Below, one piece after another: positions 48,685 to 60,291 of a stretch of 64,000 nt of DNA. Location: assembly GCA_027186245.1 (NCBI GenBank), contig CP114488.1:9901501-9965500 (forward strand), read 5' to 3'. The notes beneath the pieces were generated by a model. It saw only the letters and a list, made by a program, of their open reading frames with translations. It was not told the origin of the DNA and made no database searches. A program made the position numbers and the translations under genes. This DNA comes from Coriaria nepalensis. Taxonomy: Eukaryota; Streptophyta; Magnoliopsida; Cucurbitales; Coriariaceae. Positions within the stretch are counted from its first letter, which is position 1; the number at the start of each line of letters is the position of its first letter.

Positions 48685-49690
48685 TTAGACAAATATGACT
48701 TCAAACTTCGAACAGGGATTGGTCTCTACGTGACTTCTAAGATCCTTGTCCCGTTTAAACTGGAAAGTATACAACGCTTGCCTCTGAGTCAACCCAACGG
48801 GATATCTTTTGTAGACTTTCAGCTTGTCCTCCCCTTTTATGCTTTCCTGTCTTTCCCCCTTCCAAATTGGAACATGTTTTAGAGAATCGAATTTCGCAAG
48901 CACGGCAGATTCTAATTCCTCCAAAGTCAAATTTCCAGACCTGCCCCACAACCAGAAGTACAAATTGTCATTCCACACAAACTTGAAAAAACCAGAGTTG
49001 AAAATTTGTTAGCGAGAGAGTTACCTTAAGAATACGGACTCTGTATCAAGCCTTCCTCTTTCTCTTACAGATAAATGACACACAGTTTCTGATCCTTTTC
49101 TGCACTTGCAAGGACGACTCTTGAAACCCGGACTCTTTTCTTCTTTCTCAAGTATTGTAGTCGCCAGGTGGATGCAAAGGCGGCATGAAGAGTGCACGGC
49201 CACCATATCTACGAGGGCCTTGAAAGAATCAGACGGTCCTTCATATTTCCACCTATAAATCAAAGGGCTCAATCAGCTTCTTCATAAAAAGAGAAAAAAG
49301 GGGAAAAAAAAAAAGTACTGTCATTTGTTTACATAAGCTTGAATTTTATTTACGTCAATGAAAGCAGCTGCAAGAGCAGTCTCTGTTTTGGGCTGAACAG
49401 GCGCCGTGATATCATACTCAGCCCACGAAAAATACCCGACAGGAACATCCGATGAGAGACTAGTAGTCATTACACTATTGTACCCCCTCCTACAGAACAA
49501 AACTTTAAACATATTAGATTTTTCATAAATAAGAAGTTTCTATCATTAAGGTGATGGCTTGGTTAAATAATATGAATTCGACAATGTATCTGGGTTATAC
49601 CGTAAATACGAGAGATAATAGTATTTTGCATGATCTTGGCTGTGTTCGTCTGTCCAAGCATCCGAGAAGAGTGGTTTTATGTGTGTGGTC
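48685..49690 (-). pseudogene. Alpha-1,4-fucosyltransferase (FUT13-like, GT10) pseudogene
   Basis: Minus-strand pieces: an N-side fragment (KPLFSDAW, about 49690-49610), an exon with [20 protein letters not shown] and [11 protein letters not shown] (about 49498-49355), then directly [17 protein letters not shown] through [12 protein letters not shown] (about 49255-49021). The intact last exon ([17 protein letters not shown] to EVIFV, stop 48685) follows. The family's central part, with the donor-binding FENS-type motif, should lie between AAFI and RWKYEG, but only about 100 bp is available there, so the catalytic core is deleted. The N-terminal cytosolic tail and Golgi anchor are also missing. 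The intact enzyme makes Lewis-a type N-glycan ends in the Golgi; this copy cannot. Confidence 0.85.
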
Positions 49691-50215
49691 TCCTCATGCC
49701 ACCATTTCTTCAAATTGAACGTGGATGGTTCTTTCAAAAGTCCGTCTGGTCAAGCTGCTTGTGGTGGGGTTATGCGAGATGCATCGGGTTCGGTGGTGGC
49801 TGCTTTCTCTCGTGCGTTAAACTACCACAATAGTTTCCAAGCTGAAGTTTAGGCGCGCTTTTCTATGGTATCCAGTATGTTCTTTTACATGCTCTTCTCC
49901 CTACGAAGATAGAATGCGACTCTAAGGCTTTGGTAATGGCTATCAAGAATAATCCATACTTGACTGGCCGGTTTCTATACAATGGAATTCTATTCAGATT
50001 TGGTTTTAATCCTTCCCCATCAGAGATTTCTCACATTTTTAGGAAAAGCAATAATGTAGCTGATGTGTTGGCTAATCTTATTTGTACTTCTAATTTTACC
50101 TTTAGAAATGAGATGAACCTCTCATTCGAAGTTAGACAAGGTCTTTTGAAAGATTGGTTGGATTTATCTCGATTAAGGATGTAAATCTTTCTCCTTCTAA
50201 AAAAAATAAAATAAA
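49690..50215 (+). mobile_element. 5'-truncated LINE fragment, RNase H domain and A-rich tail
   Basis: Plus-strand reading gives FKLNVDGSFKS, ACGGVMRDASGSVVAAF, SFQAEV then a stop in place of the usual Trp (49853). After a frameshift it continues IECDSKALVMAIKNN and HIFRKSNNVADVLANL. These are the conserved RNase H blocks of plant LINEs. The frame ends at 50184 and is followed by A-rich DNA. It abuts the broken 5' end of the FUT pseudogene. Confidence 0.85.
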
Positions 50216-50679
50216 TGCATAGCGAAAAAAAAACTCCCAACATCTTTTATATCAATAATCATATACACTTTGGCATATAGTAAATACTACATAAATTTGT
50301 TTACGACAAAAAAGGAAAAAAGTAAATACTAAAAAAAAAAATACAGGGGGCAGTGGTAATGTATAGACCATGGTAAGCTCCAGAACATCCACACATTTGG
50401 CATATAGCCATGTCCAGTTTTCTATATAGTCCAACTACATAATCATTGTCACATATTCTTCTCCCATATTTGGAATTCTTCTTCTTCCAGCTGAAAATCT
50501 GCGTATACATTTATACCCTTTTTCTGCAGCTCCTCCTCTCCTTAAGGTTATTGCACCCATATACTGTAAATTTAGAAAACCACATTTATCTGCTGACACC
50601 ATGCTTCTTCAATTTTGTGCAAGTGGGAAAAAAATTGACAGCATTTTCTCCGGTCTTGAATTTCAATTCCGCAGCAATT
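50216..50679. other. 3' flank of the COR27-like gene
   Basis: AT-rich; probably includes the COR27-like 3' UTR. Nothing else supported. Confidence 0.45.
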
Positions 50680-52494
50680 TCAGCTCCCTCTTAAAAAATA
50701 ATGCAGATCGGACTTTCGGGAGATAGAGCTCTCTGGGTGTTCTGACAGCAACTTGTAATGTTTCTTCTCTTCCATTTTGGAAGATCCATGATTTGCCGTC
50801 GGGGAAATTGTTTTGTGGAACTTCCCAACTGGTACAATCTAAAAGATAAATGATAGTAAGGAGTGGAAATAGTCAGATTTCCCAGCAGATAAAAGTAATC
50901 CTGATCAATTGACGCAAGCTTTTGACAATTCTTTACTTCACCTGATGATTGCTTGAAGAATCAGCAGCACTTTTCTTTAACCTTTTCGATGCGGATGTAC
51001 CACGAGCCAACCCTCCCTCCTTGCAGTCCACAAAATTCTGGTCTGACACTTCTGGATAGAAACAACGTTGATTTTAGTACAAAGCAATCAAATATCATGG
51101 CATGAAACAGACAGTGCTGAACATTTTTTAGGACACATCACAAGGAAAATATTTCAAGTACACGTGGATTAATCATGGACCTGTTGTGCTCGTAAGAGAA
51201 TCATTGTGGCACAAATGACATATTTGGAGATGCTCCGAACTTCCTTCTGATTCACAGGAGAAGATCAAATTTTCTACCAAGTTTCTACCATTTAGACAAG
51301 GTTGAGTGTCTTCTCTGAAATCAGGATTAGATGGAGTATGCCGTTTGCCAATAGATGTACAAGAATTTATGCTTGCACCCGCTGAAGTAACTGGAGAATC
51401 ATTTGTGCTATCCATCAGATTCTTGTTTCTTCTTAACTGAAATAGGACGAGAGAAAAACATAAAGCCGGGAGAAAGAATACAAGGTCATTTGTCTCTCGC
51501 TCTCTCTTCTATCACACACAAAAAAAATTTATTTTTTCACCTTGTCAGAAGAAGTACAATAGTTTGTTGCCCTCCGAGATGACAATTCTTGCGAGAGCGA
51601 GCCACGTAAGCGTAAAGAACGGTGCAGCTGAGTGACAAAAGCTGCTTCTAAAGAATGAATATATGACCTATGCTTCTCATCTGTCCACTCCGTAAATTGC
51701 CCCTATTTCAAGTCTCCATGTAAGTATGAAATACTCTTCAGAAGAGAGCTATCAAGTAGCATGCTCAAAAAACAAATCACAAATTTCTTATCACTGCAAT
51801 TAATTGTACATGGCGTTTGCATGTGTGAAACAATGTGAAATGGTTTTATCTTATAATGGGAAAAATCCAAAGATGAGATGTTAAGTGATTTTGCAAATCT
51901 CATCTTTGCTTAAATTGGAAATTTAAACAGAGTAATCTGAGCTGGTTAATTGTCTCTACTTTTGCTAGTCAACCGTCGCCTAAATTGAACGCATTCATGA
52001 TAACTCACACAAGTCAAGATTGCGAAAAAAGAGTATTAATCGAACATGGGTAGTTACAGATTGAGCTCGACTAAACCAAACTTCAATCTCTGCATGATAA
52101 ATTCAATTTCGTGAAAACAAAAATAATTAGAAAAAGAACATGTTGACTCATTCTTCAAAGAGCTAATTTTCACAAACAATTTTAATATAGTAATTTCTTT
52201 TTCTTCCTGCGTGTAGTGAAATATTTCCTCATAAAATGCACAAGAAAACACGAAATTTTTCAACAAACGAAAAGATGCTAGAAAAAAGAAATAGATTGGG
52301 AAAATCATGCTAATTACCGCTTCTACGTTCAGATAATGAGGAGGAGGAGGAGGAGGACGAAAATCGTCGAAACTATCAACGATCACAGAAGCTTCCGATT
52401 CCGAGCACGCCGGAGTCAAAACACTTCCGCAAGTCTCCTTTGCTTCGAGATCTGGCGACGGCGTCGTATCATTCCTACCAAAATTCTCGCCCAT
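50680..52494 (-). CDS. COR27/COR28-like cold- and clock-regulated protein
   Basis: Five exons on the minus strand: 52494-52318, 51702-51541, 51436-51181, 51051-50942, 50838-50680; 864 nt, 287 residues. The frame is open upstream to 52767, but that part is a proline-rich leader without family similarity; MGENFGRNDTTPS is taken as the start. The conserved N-terminal box is TEWTDEKHRSYIHSLEAAFV with QLHRSL. The C-terminal box is EVSDQNFVD followed by a basic KRLKKSAADSSS and IVPVGK. Both boxes match Arabidopsis COR27/COR28. Those small nuclear proteins are induced by cold and light and bind COP1 and HY5. They repress PRR5/TOC1, linking clock, freezing tolerance and photomorphogenesis. No DNA-binding domain is visible. 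Confidence 0.85.
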
Positions 52495-52754
52495 TGTTAT
52501 CTTCGATCGGCCAGAACGATAACGATGCTGTGAACTTAGAAAATCCAGAAAAAATACACAGAAAAAATAAAGAAATTGAGGACTAAAAAAAGGGGGAGGG
52601 GGGGAATATGGAAGCGAAAATCGAGCACGAAAACCCTCTGGAAAAAGGTTCGTGTGTGGAAAGAAAATAGGAGGAGGAAGAGGAGGAGACGGTGAAGGTA
52701 CTGGTGGTGCTCGCTGGGACCAATAATAGGCTCCACATGGGCGACGCTTTTTTA

Positions 52755-52760
52755 CACGTG
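52755..52760 (-). promoter_or_regulatory. G-box upstream of the COR27-like gene
   Basis: CACGTG, about 260 bp upstream of the ATG; a further ACGT core (gccacgtcat) is at 52781-52790. G-boxes are the sites of HY5 and PIF factors. Confidence 0.5.
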
Positions 52761-52823
52761 CCAACATACATCATCTTGTTGCCACGTCATCCGAACGATA
52801 ATATCTTCCACCAATGTTCAGCC

Positions 52824-52832
52824 AGATATTTT
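52824..52832 (-). promoter_or_regulatory. Evening element upstream of the COR27-like gene
   Basis: The minus strand reads AAAATATCT exactly, about 330 bp upstream of the ATG. A short AATATCT-like core is nearby at about 52799-52805 on the plus strand. CCA1/LHY and RVE factors bind this motif, and it mediates evening and cold induction of the COR27 genes. Confidence 0.65.
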
Positions 52833-54908
52833 GGGTCTAGACTCTTTTAGTACTTTGTGCGCGAGAGCGAGATGCCTGAAGGGAATATGCGATTAGGGCG
52901 AGTGAGTTCACGCGAATTGTCGTCGTCTTTGCGGAGTCATTGAACTGACGTGTCACTCACTTACGGTACAAATTCAATGGATTGAATCTAAAAAGTGAAG
53001 CCGCCATGCCATATGGGGCGGGCTATTAATTTTGGGCCTGCTCCAACGCATGTCCAATAATGGTATGATTTGGGCCGTTTCACTATGGGCCTATCACGAA
53101 TCGCCGCTGTTGAGTGCTTGCAATAGAACCGAGAGAGTGGGGTAGATTGAAAACCACCGTATAAAAAGTGAGCTGCTTTTTTGTGGAAGAGGGACTATGT
53201 CAGATCTGTTTTTACTCTTTATTGCAGATCCCAAAAAATCTATTCGTATCATCATCATCTAATGAAAATTGGAAGCTTTATTATATAAATAATAATTAAT
53301 AGAAATTAAATTTGAGTTGAATTGAAAATTTAAATTTCTTATATAATATGAAATTCAAATTCAAATTCAAATTCATTCGTAATTACCTTATATCACATTA
53401 TATTTTATGACATTTATATATGAAAAAAATGTATAATATGAAAAACATATAGTATAGAAATCCTCATACTTCGAATCAGTATTATATTATCGCATGTGCA
53501 ACCGTGAACATGAGTCATGACATTGTTTTGTGTTTTCATTTATTTATTTCTGTATTTTATAATATTTAGTTTCCCCAAATATTCCAATATTCACCTTTTT
53601 CAATATACGTGAAATCGTTATGATTTTATTAATTATAAATATTTTTTTTTTAAATTATTTTAAATTATAAATATTTTTTTGGAGGAATTGACGCTCACCA
53701 CGTGGTTAAAGGGCCCCACCATCTTCTCTAACGCTTTAATCAAAATATGGGACAAATTGCTTATCCTCATATCGGTTCGTGTCGTCTTGTGGGGGACATT
53801 ATCGTCTGTTAGCTAGTGTCGTCTGTACGATGATCTTCCTTTAGATCTCCACCGTCGAAATCCCACTCATTAAGATCGATTTTTTTAATTTTTTTTTTAT
53901 ATAATATCAATTTAAATGATTTAAAGATCCGGCCAAAATATCGGTTCCAGAGTGATCGACTTCTTTTTTTTTTTTTTTTTTTTTTTAAATAAAAGAAAAA
54001 GCAAATAAATGTAACGATAAAATTATTAATTAATATTAATTTCATAATTTTGATATTTATAATATTTTTAACAAAAATAAAAAATCAAAATTAAAATCAA
54101 TTGATTAAACATAAAATAAGGAACATATGAATATAATATTTACTTCTTCTTGTTTCTCTTATACTTAATATCTTATACGTAAAATAAAAATAAAATATTT
54201 AATATTAATAAATCCATAAATTCTATCAAATAAAATAATGAATGAAAATTAATATACATTAATATAAATAAAAATATTAATTGAAATTCGATCAAAAAAT
54301 AAGATAAAAATATCTTATTCTTAAAACGGAAAAATTATAGATAATAATTCAAATTTGGACCCAAAGAAATTGACTTATGGATAAGGATTTATACATTATG
54401 ATTGAGTAAATCCCATTTCCCAGACAATACCTAAGCAAATCACTAATGAAATGGACAAAAATAGTCAACCAAAATGCGAAGTTTGACTTATGGTAGAAGA
54501 GACAAAGCCCATCTTCACACGTACCTTCCCCCCTGTCACTGTTCTCAACCACTAAACAAAATAATAATAATAATAATAAAAATCCTTGTCGGAAAGTTTA
54601 ATCCAACAGCTGAAAACCACCCAGATTGCTCCATCTCATTGGCCAGAGGTCACCTAGAATGATAAGGCTCTCAACCATTGGTCCACTTTGCAAGATCATA
54701 ACGCTCTATACTCTTCGCTACCGAATATTCTATTCGATAAAAAAGTGAAATTAATTAAATAACTAATAAAATAAATAAAGGGGAAAATAATTCTCCGCAA
54801 ACTTAGCTGCAAGGCCTCTCCTTAAAACCCCATTTGAGTGGAGGCGGTACAAGACACTTGTCTCCTCTACCAGCTAAGAGAACCAAAAGAGCATCTCAGA
54901 CACGGAAA
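52833..54908. other. Intergenic, AT-rich
   Basis: Upstream regions of the COR27-like gene and of the ABF gene. A poly-T tract lies near 53964-53985 and (aat)n near 54556-54578. No gene is recognisable. Confidence 0.5.
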
Positions 54909-54937
54909 GGAGAGAGAGAGAGAGAGAGAGAGAGAGA
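54909..54937 (+). repeat. (GA)n microsatellite in the ABF 5' leader
   Basis: About fourteen AG dinucleotides just before the probable leader exon of the bZIP gene. GA-rich leaders are common in plants and can bind BPC/GAGA factors. Confidence 0.85.
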
Positions 54938-55015
54938 TACTCTTGACAGTTAACAGTCACTCACTCTCATCAATTTCCTAAAAACTACCCAACTGAAAAC
55001 TCAACGGAAAAAAAG

Positions 55016-55797
55016 GTAACTGCTTTATTCATTTCTGAAAGTTTTCATCAAAATTTTCTCACTGGGTCTTTAATGGGGGAGGGGAATTTAGAAGAAGCTA
55101 GTGAGGCAGCTAGTGATAGTAGTAGTAATAGTAGTAGTAATAGTAGTAGTGGTGCTTTTGCCTCTCTTTTCTCTCCTTTTTCTTTTGTTTGTTGGTTTTA
55201 AAAAATATTATCTTCGTGTTTCTTTTCTTCTATCTGGAAAAGCATGATTGGATGCCTATAATGGTGTCCACGTTATATATACTTCTTCTGATTCATATGT
55301 TTTAGTATTTAAAATGGGTGTTTTCAGTTTGAAGTCTTAATCAGATGTGTTTATATATATATATACACGCAATCAATCTGGAGTTGGTTTTAAGCTTTGA
55401 AAAGTTATTTTTGTGTTTTCATTGTTTTTTTTGGGGCCAAGTCTTGGATCTGAGCCTTGGAATAGGGATTGGTCATAAATGAACGAGTTGGAACAATTTG
55501 TTTGGTTTTGATTATCAGTCAGCCTCTAATTTCTCTTTACTGCATCGGATTCTGGTAAGGTGGGGTCTCTCATATTCAAACTACTAACCATCTTTTTTCA
55601 TGCTTTGAATTGTGTTTAAATAAACTCTTGTTCGATTTGATTAGTGAGTAGTATATACACTCGACTAATTTTTTTCATCTGGGTTTATAATACTTTTTGT
55701 AAAGTTGTAATCTTTTCTTCAAAATGTTTGATTTTTGGTCTGATAGAAATCGTGTCTGAATTTTCTGCTCCATATCTTTGTGAAGTTTGGATTCAGA
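55016..55797 (+). other. Probable 5'-UTR intron of the ABF gene
   Basis: Donor aaaag|gtaact at 55015/55016; a plausible acceptor ttcag lies at about 55797. A T-rich intron of this type directly before the coding exon is usual in ABF/AREB genes. An (agt)n microsatellite (about 55108-55151) sits inside. The acceptor choice is uncertain. Confidence 0.5.
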
Positions 55798-55848
55798 TTC
55801 AAAGAAGAAGAAGGTATTCATTGTCTATGTATGTAAGTATCTAGAACA

Positions 55849-57445
55849 ATGGGATCTTACATAAACTACAAGGCATTTGATCACGCACAACAAAACAATG
55901 GTGGAGACGGCAGTGGGGCCCCTAATCCCCTTGGCAACTTCACATTGACCCAGCAGCCGTCTGTATACTCGTTAACCTTCGACGAGTTTCAAAACACATT
56001 GTGCGGGTCTGGAAAGGATTTTGGATCCATGAACATGGATGAACTTCTTAGAAACATATGGACTGCAGAAGAGACTCAAGCCATGGCTACTACTACTACA
56101 CCTTCAACCTCACTAGGCCCTGAAGCAATTTTCAACGGCTCCAATTTACAGAGACAAGGCTCTTTGACATTGCCTCGAACGCTTAGTCAGAAAACGGTAG
56201 ATGAAGTATGGAGAGAATTGAGTAAAGAAAGTGGAGGTGATACAAATAAACCAAACAATGAGGAGAAAAGAAGTTTACCTCAAAAAGAACCAACTTTAGG
56301 AGAGATCACTCTAGAGGAGTTCTTGGCAAGAGCAGGAATTGTAAGAGAAGAAACCCAGCAAGCCGAAAGGCCAAATAATACCGGATTCTTCGGTGAATTA
56401 GTAAGAGAAAACAACACAAACAACACCACGAATTTGGCTTTTGGGTTCCAACAACGTAGCCAAAACGATGTAGCTTTGGATAACAACAAGATATCACTAA
56501 ATGTAGGTGGCGTCCGGAGTTCCCTGCCTCAACAACTGCCTGCTCTGCCTCCAGCTCAGCTGCCACTCTTCCCGAAGCCTGCCACTGTGGCGTTTGCTCC
56601 TATGAAGAGTGGTTTAGCTCCAAGTGAAGGACTACCGCCTGGAGCAGTTGGGATGGTTGGTTTAAGCACGAATGGAGTAACTGTAGCAGCTAGGCCGGGG
56701 GTAAATCCAGTATCTTCTGGTTTAATTGCAAAGAGTAGCGTGGATGCCTCTTCTTTGTCACCTGTTCCGTATGTGTTTAGTAGGGGAAGAAGATGTGGGG
56801 CCGTTTTGGAGAAGGTTGTTGAAAGAAGGCAGAGGAGAATGATTAAGAACCGTGAGTCGGCTGCAAGATCACGAGCCCGCAAGCAGGTACTTGAGTGTTG
56901 CTGGTTTTGACAGGGTTCATCATTTCCTTATCAAGTGACTACTGTTTTCTTTTCCTTTGTAAAACTAATAATTATACAGGCCTATACATTGGAACTGGAG
57001 GAGGAAGTAGCAAAACTCAAAGAAATGAACCACGAATTACAGAAAAAACAGGTATGTATATAATTTATTTACGCACTCGATAAAAGATCTGTCATTTTCA
57101 GTTACATTTTGATTTTGTGGAACTTCATTCACTCTTCTCTCATTTTCGTAATGACTGTACTGCAGGAAGAAATCATGGAAATGCAGAAAAATCAGGTATA
57201 ATATGATTGTTTGAACCATTTCATTCCTTTCAATTTTTCTGCATGTTTAAGCACCCTTCTCTTGCAGTAATCTGACCGGTAATCATGTGCCCAGTGATTA
57301 AACCATAACCATGTTTCTTCAATAAAAGATCTCAATTTTGATCACCCTTTTTCTTCTTTTGATCTGACAGCTCTTGGAGAAAATGAAATTTCAGTTGGGA
57401 GGTAAAAGACAATGCTTAAGAAGAACACTTACTGGGCCTTGGTAA
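55849..57445 (+). CDS. ABF/AREB-type bZIP transcription factor (ABI5-like)
   Basis: Four coding exons: 55849-56886, 56980-57051, 57166-57195, 57371-57445; 1215 nt, 404 residues. Conserved blocks in order: C1 (SVYSLTFDEFQNTL and DFGSMNMDELLRNIW, about 38-75), C2 (RQGSLTLPRTLSQKTVDEVW, about 102-123), C3 (PTLGEITLEEFLARAGIV, about 147-165). The basic region (MIKNRESAARSRARKQ, ending at 346) runs into a leucine zipper, and the C-terminal C4 motif is LRRTLTGPW. RxxS/T sites in C1-C4 are SnRK2 targets; RQGS, RTLS and RRTLT are visible. The family binds ABRE (ACGTGG/TC) sites and activates ABA, drought and salt responses. The C1 wording is closest to ABF2/AREB1. No defects. Confidence 0.95.
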
Positions 57446-58100
57446 GGACAAAAAGTGGTTGTGGAGTACAAACTATGCTGCTGTCATTAGAGTGTGCTCG
57501 AGACTTGTTTGCAATCTCATAGGTAGGAAAGTAGGTTTGTATATAAAAGGGAGCGCTGGGTTTATACAGTAAATGTTTGCTGCAGGGACAGTTTTTTATT
57601 CTGTACATTAAACTTTTGCACCCATGAGAAAATGTGATTGTAATATGGCTTGTCAGATGAGTTAGCAGCCATATACTCAATTATGTTGTACTGTTGTACT
57701 CTAGTTTTTACTGATATAAATGCTCTTTGATGTGCTTTCTCTGCATCCAGTTTATCGAGAAACAATATAGACAACATTCAGCTATGATTGCCCTATTACC
57801 ATATCAGATATTGCAAAAATACACACCTAGCTTTCGATAAAATATCTCCAACCTCGTTTGCATTACATGTGTACGCATTTAGCGATCGGTCAATTGAGAC
57901 AGCAGATTCTCAGATGTTATAACCTTGTCTCCAATTTGGATAAAATAGATTCTTAGATGTAGCCATTAGCCAGGAACCTGGTCAACATTTGCAGGGAAGT
58001 ATGCCCCGACTCCCCGACTCCCCATGGCTTCAGGTGTGATTGGAAAATTCTTTGCTCTCAACATTTTGACACTTCTAGCCCATTAGCCACTCCTCGGATA
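57446..58100. other. ABF 3' UTR and 3' flank of the DJ-1 pseudogene
   Basis: Convergent intergenic region. The first 250-300 bp are likely the ABF 3' UTR. No gene seen. Confidence 0.5.
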
Positions 58101-60085
58101 TTAAAAAACAAGACCCTCTGCAACACTTCTAGCCCTCCCATGATCAAAAAGCTTGCTCACAATAGCCAACGAAAAATATGTTACATTAGCTTGTCCCTAG
58201 CTCATTATCAATTTACCATCAATAATAACTTTGGCACTATTCACGACTTCATTTGTGAGCTCAGTTGCTACTGCTGATGGATGAGCCGTGTGGCTCTCTT
58301 CTCCTGTTAGTTGGCACAAGGTGCATAAGCATTTGCTGACCATGATGATCATCTATGAAGTCAGAAGATAGTAAAACAAACACCCTTGCTCGAATTTACC
58401 TTAAGCAGACCTTGTTTATGTAAAACTGCTAGTGAAGAGCAAACAGCTCTGTACATTCTACCGGAAGATTCTTGTTCTTTAAGCATCTTCTTTAAGAATC
58501 TCGATTTTTGTAGCCGCTCATCCCCTACGACCCCCCCCCCCCCCCCCTGTAACTTTTTTAGTACATAAAAACTTATTTTTTCTAAAAAAGCTACATAGAA
58601 GGAAAATATTTAGGCTGACTAACCAGAAGAATGATTAAATCGTATATAGACTCTGCGGCTTCACCAATGAACATGTCAGCAATTATTTTGGTGCTTCTAG
58701 AAGCTGAAATTTGCAGGGATTTTTCGACCGAAGCAATCACAACATCCACCTTAGCTCGCCGTAAGATATTCACAATGGGTACTAGATCTATTTCTTGAGA
58801 TCCATTTGCAACAGGAATAAGAACCTGTGAAAATTAAAAAAGATATATTAATGACAAATAATTCCATAGAACTAGGCAATTACTCAGTTAAACTCAATTC
58901 GTATAAGTAACTTACACGAGGTGAGTGATTAACAGACCAGTCTACTATGTTAAGCTCTTCCTTTCTCGGAAAATCATCAGACGTAGGTAATAGCTGATAT
59001 GAGAGAAACACAACAGTCATAGCTCAAGCTTAATTATTTTTAGCAATGATCGGACCAAAGTTAGGGAAGCAAACCTTACCAGCATTTCTTCAACTTCTTT
59101 GGAAATTGACCTGCCAACTAGCCGCTCGACTAAAGTTAGGGCAAATTCAAAACAATTCCAGGACCACGGCTTGTAGTAAGCTCTCCTGAAACTCGAATTT
59201 TTTATTTAACTTGGATTTAACGGCCCAGAATGTTGGAAGCTTGTCCATGAATGCAGGGTGACAAGTTGTCTTACATGATAAATTTAAACAACGATTAGTG
59301 ACTAAATTACATGAACAGATTCAAGAACCCACCTGCTTTCTTTTCACTAGACCCCATGGCAGGAGGGTAACTGCAGGAGCAGTACATATAGCTCCATAAA
59401 GCCTATTTTCATCGGCTTGTTTGCTTGTAATTTTGCGAAGAATTTCACGGTCTCTTAACCAAACAGAGCCGGGCATTCTTCCCTTCATTACAAATGAAAT
59501 ATACGTATCAATTAATATGCTTAATATGCAGATAAACATGTTCATTTTAAGAAGATATACTAACCGGAAAAGCAACAAAATCGAAAATTTCATTGGAGCA
59601 GGAGGCAGCAATGGAGGTATCAGCAACCAATCTGACACCAACAGAGGCTTTTATTTCGAGCTCTGGCTCAACAAAAGCCACAGTCACATTGGCACCTGTT
59701 CGGCGAAGAACATCAACTATAATAACAGCTTCCATTTCTTCTGTACCAAATCCTATTGGAACCAGAACCTGTTCACACACACTAAATTCATGTCAGAAAG
59801 AGTATAAAAACCCAAAACCCAAGTAGAGATTTTAGGTGGAGAGGTGTGAAAATACCTTCTTGAGGACAGTGCTTGAGGAAACAGAGCAAGAATGGTACTA
59901 GTTAGAGGTGGAAGTGGCGTCATGGGTTTGGCGGGTTTCGAAGAGCGTTTTTTCGGAGTATCTGTTTTCATGCGATTCCCAGTGCTCATTGAAGCAAACA
60001 AGCAAGAGATACTAGTAGCTACAGAAGAAGGAGCCATTAAAGAGCGCTTTTGCGCAGGATTTGGTATAGAAAGTAGAGACGTCAT
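58101..60085 (-). pseudogene. DJ-1 homologue pseudogene (two PfpI-type domains)
   Basis: Exons on the minus strand: 60085-about 59857 (transit-peptide-like start MTSLLSIPNPAQKRS); about 59768-59567 (VLVPIGFGTEEMEAVIIVDV); about 59486-59336 (MPGSVWLRD, AICTAPAVTLLPW with the nucleophile-type Cys); about 59270-59085 (HPAFMDKLPTFWAVKS); about 58996-58920; about 58826-58618 (second domain [13 protein letters not shown]); about 58547-58400 ([11 protein letters not shown]); and the last (AHPSAVATELTNEVV to SVAEGLVF, stop 58101). Disablements: two frameshifts in the fourth exon (near 59205 and 59150), an exon start replaced by a poly-G run, and an in-frame TAG in the last exon (about 58193). Plant DJ-1 proteins detoxify glyoxal-type carbonyls and some are plastidic; this copy would be truncated. 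Confidence 0.9.
58531..58547. repeat. Poly(C) tract, 17 bases
   Basis: Lies where the DJ-1 pseudogene should read the conserved Pro-Gly-Gly-Met start of an exon. On the coding strand it gives only glycine codons before [10 protein letters not shown]. Confidence 0.9.
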
Positions 60086-60291
60086 TTCAACCCCTGCAAG
60101 GCTCCGTCTTCTCTTCCTTCGAATTGGCTCTTATCCAAGTTAACCCCTCAGAACGATGTCGTTTAATGCATATCCATGAGCAGAACGAAACGGATAGGAA
60201 TTACAGGCAAGCTGCTTTTATTTGTTATTTTTGGTCACGTACTGACACTGTATAAAAGAGTAGATTTTCATCTAAGAGATAATTCAAAAAG
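60086..60291. promoter_or_regulatory. Shared divergent upstream region of the DJ-1 and MCCB pseudogenes
   Basis: Only 206 bp separate the two start codons, so one bidirectional promoter would have served both. A tataaaag (about 60251) lies about 40 bp before the MCCB start. Confidence 0.5.

Noticed and set aside
49691..49737. N-terminal part of the 63-residue minus-strand frame (MKEPSTFNLKKWW)
   Set aside because: It is the antisense of the LINE RNase H start (FKLNVDGSFKS), not part of the fucosyltransferase.
52495..52767. Ninety-one-codon upstream extension of the COR27-like frame
   Set aside because: Proline/phenylalanine-rich translation of a pyrimidine-rich leader with no similarity to the family; it also would cover the G-box.
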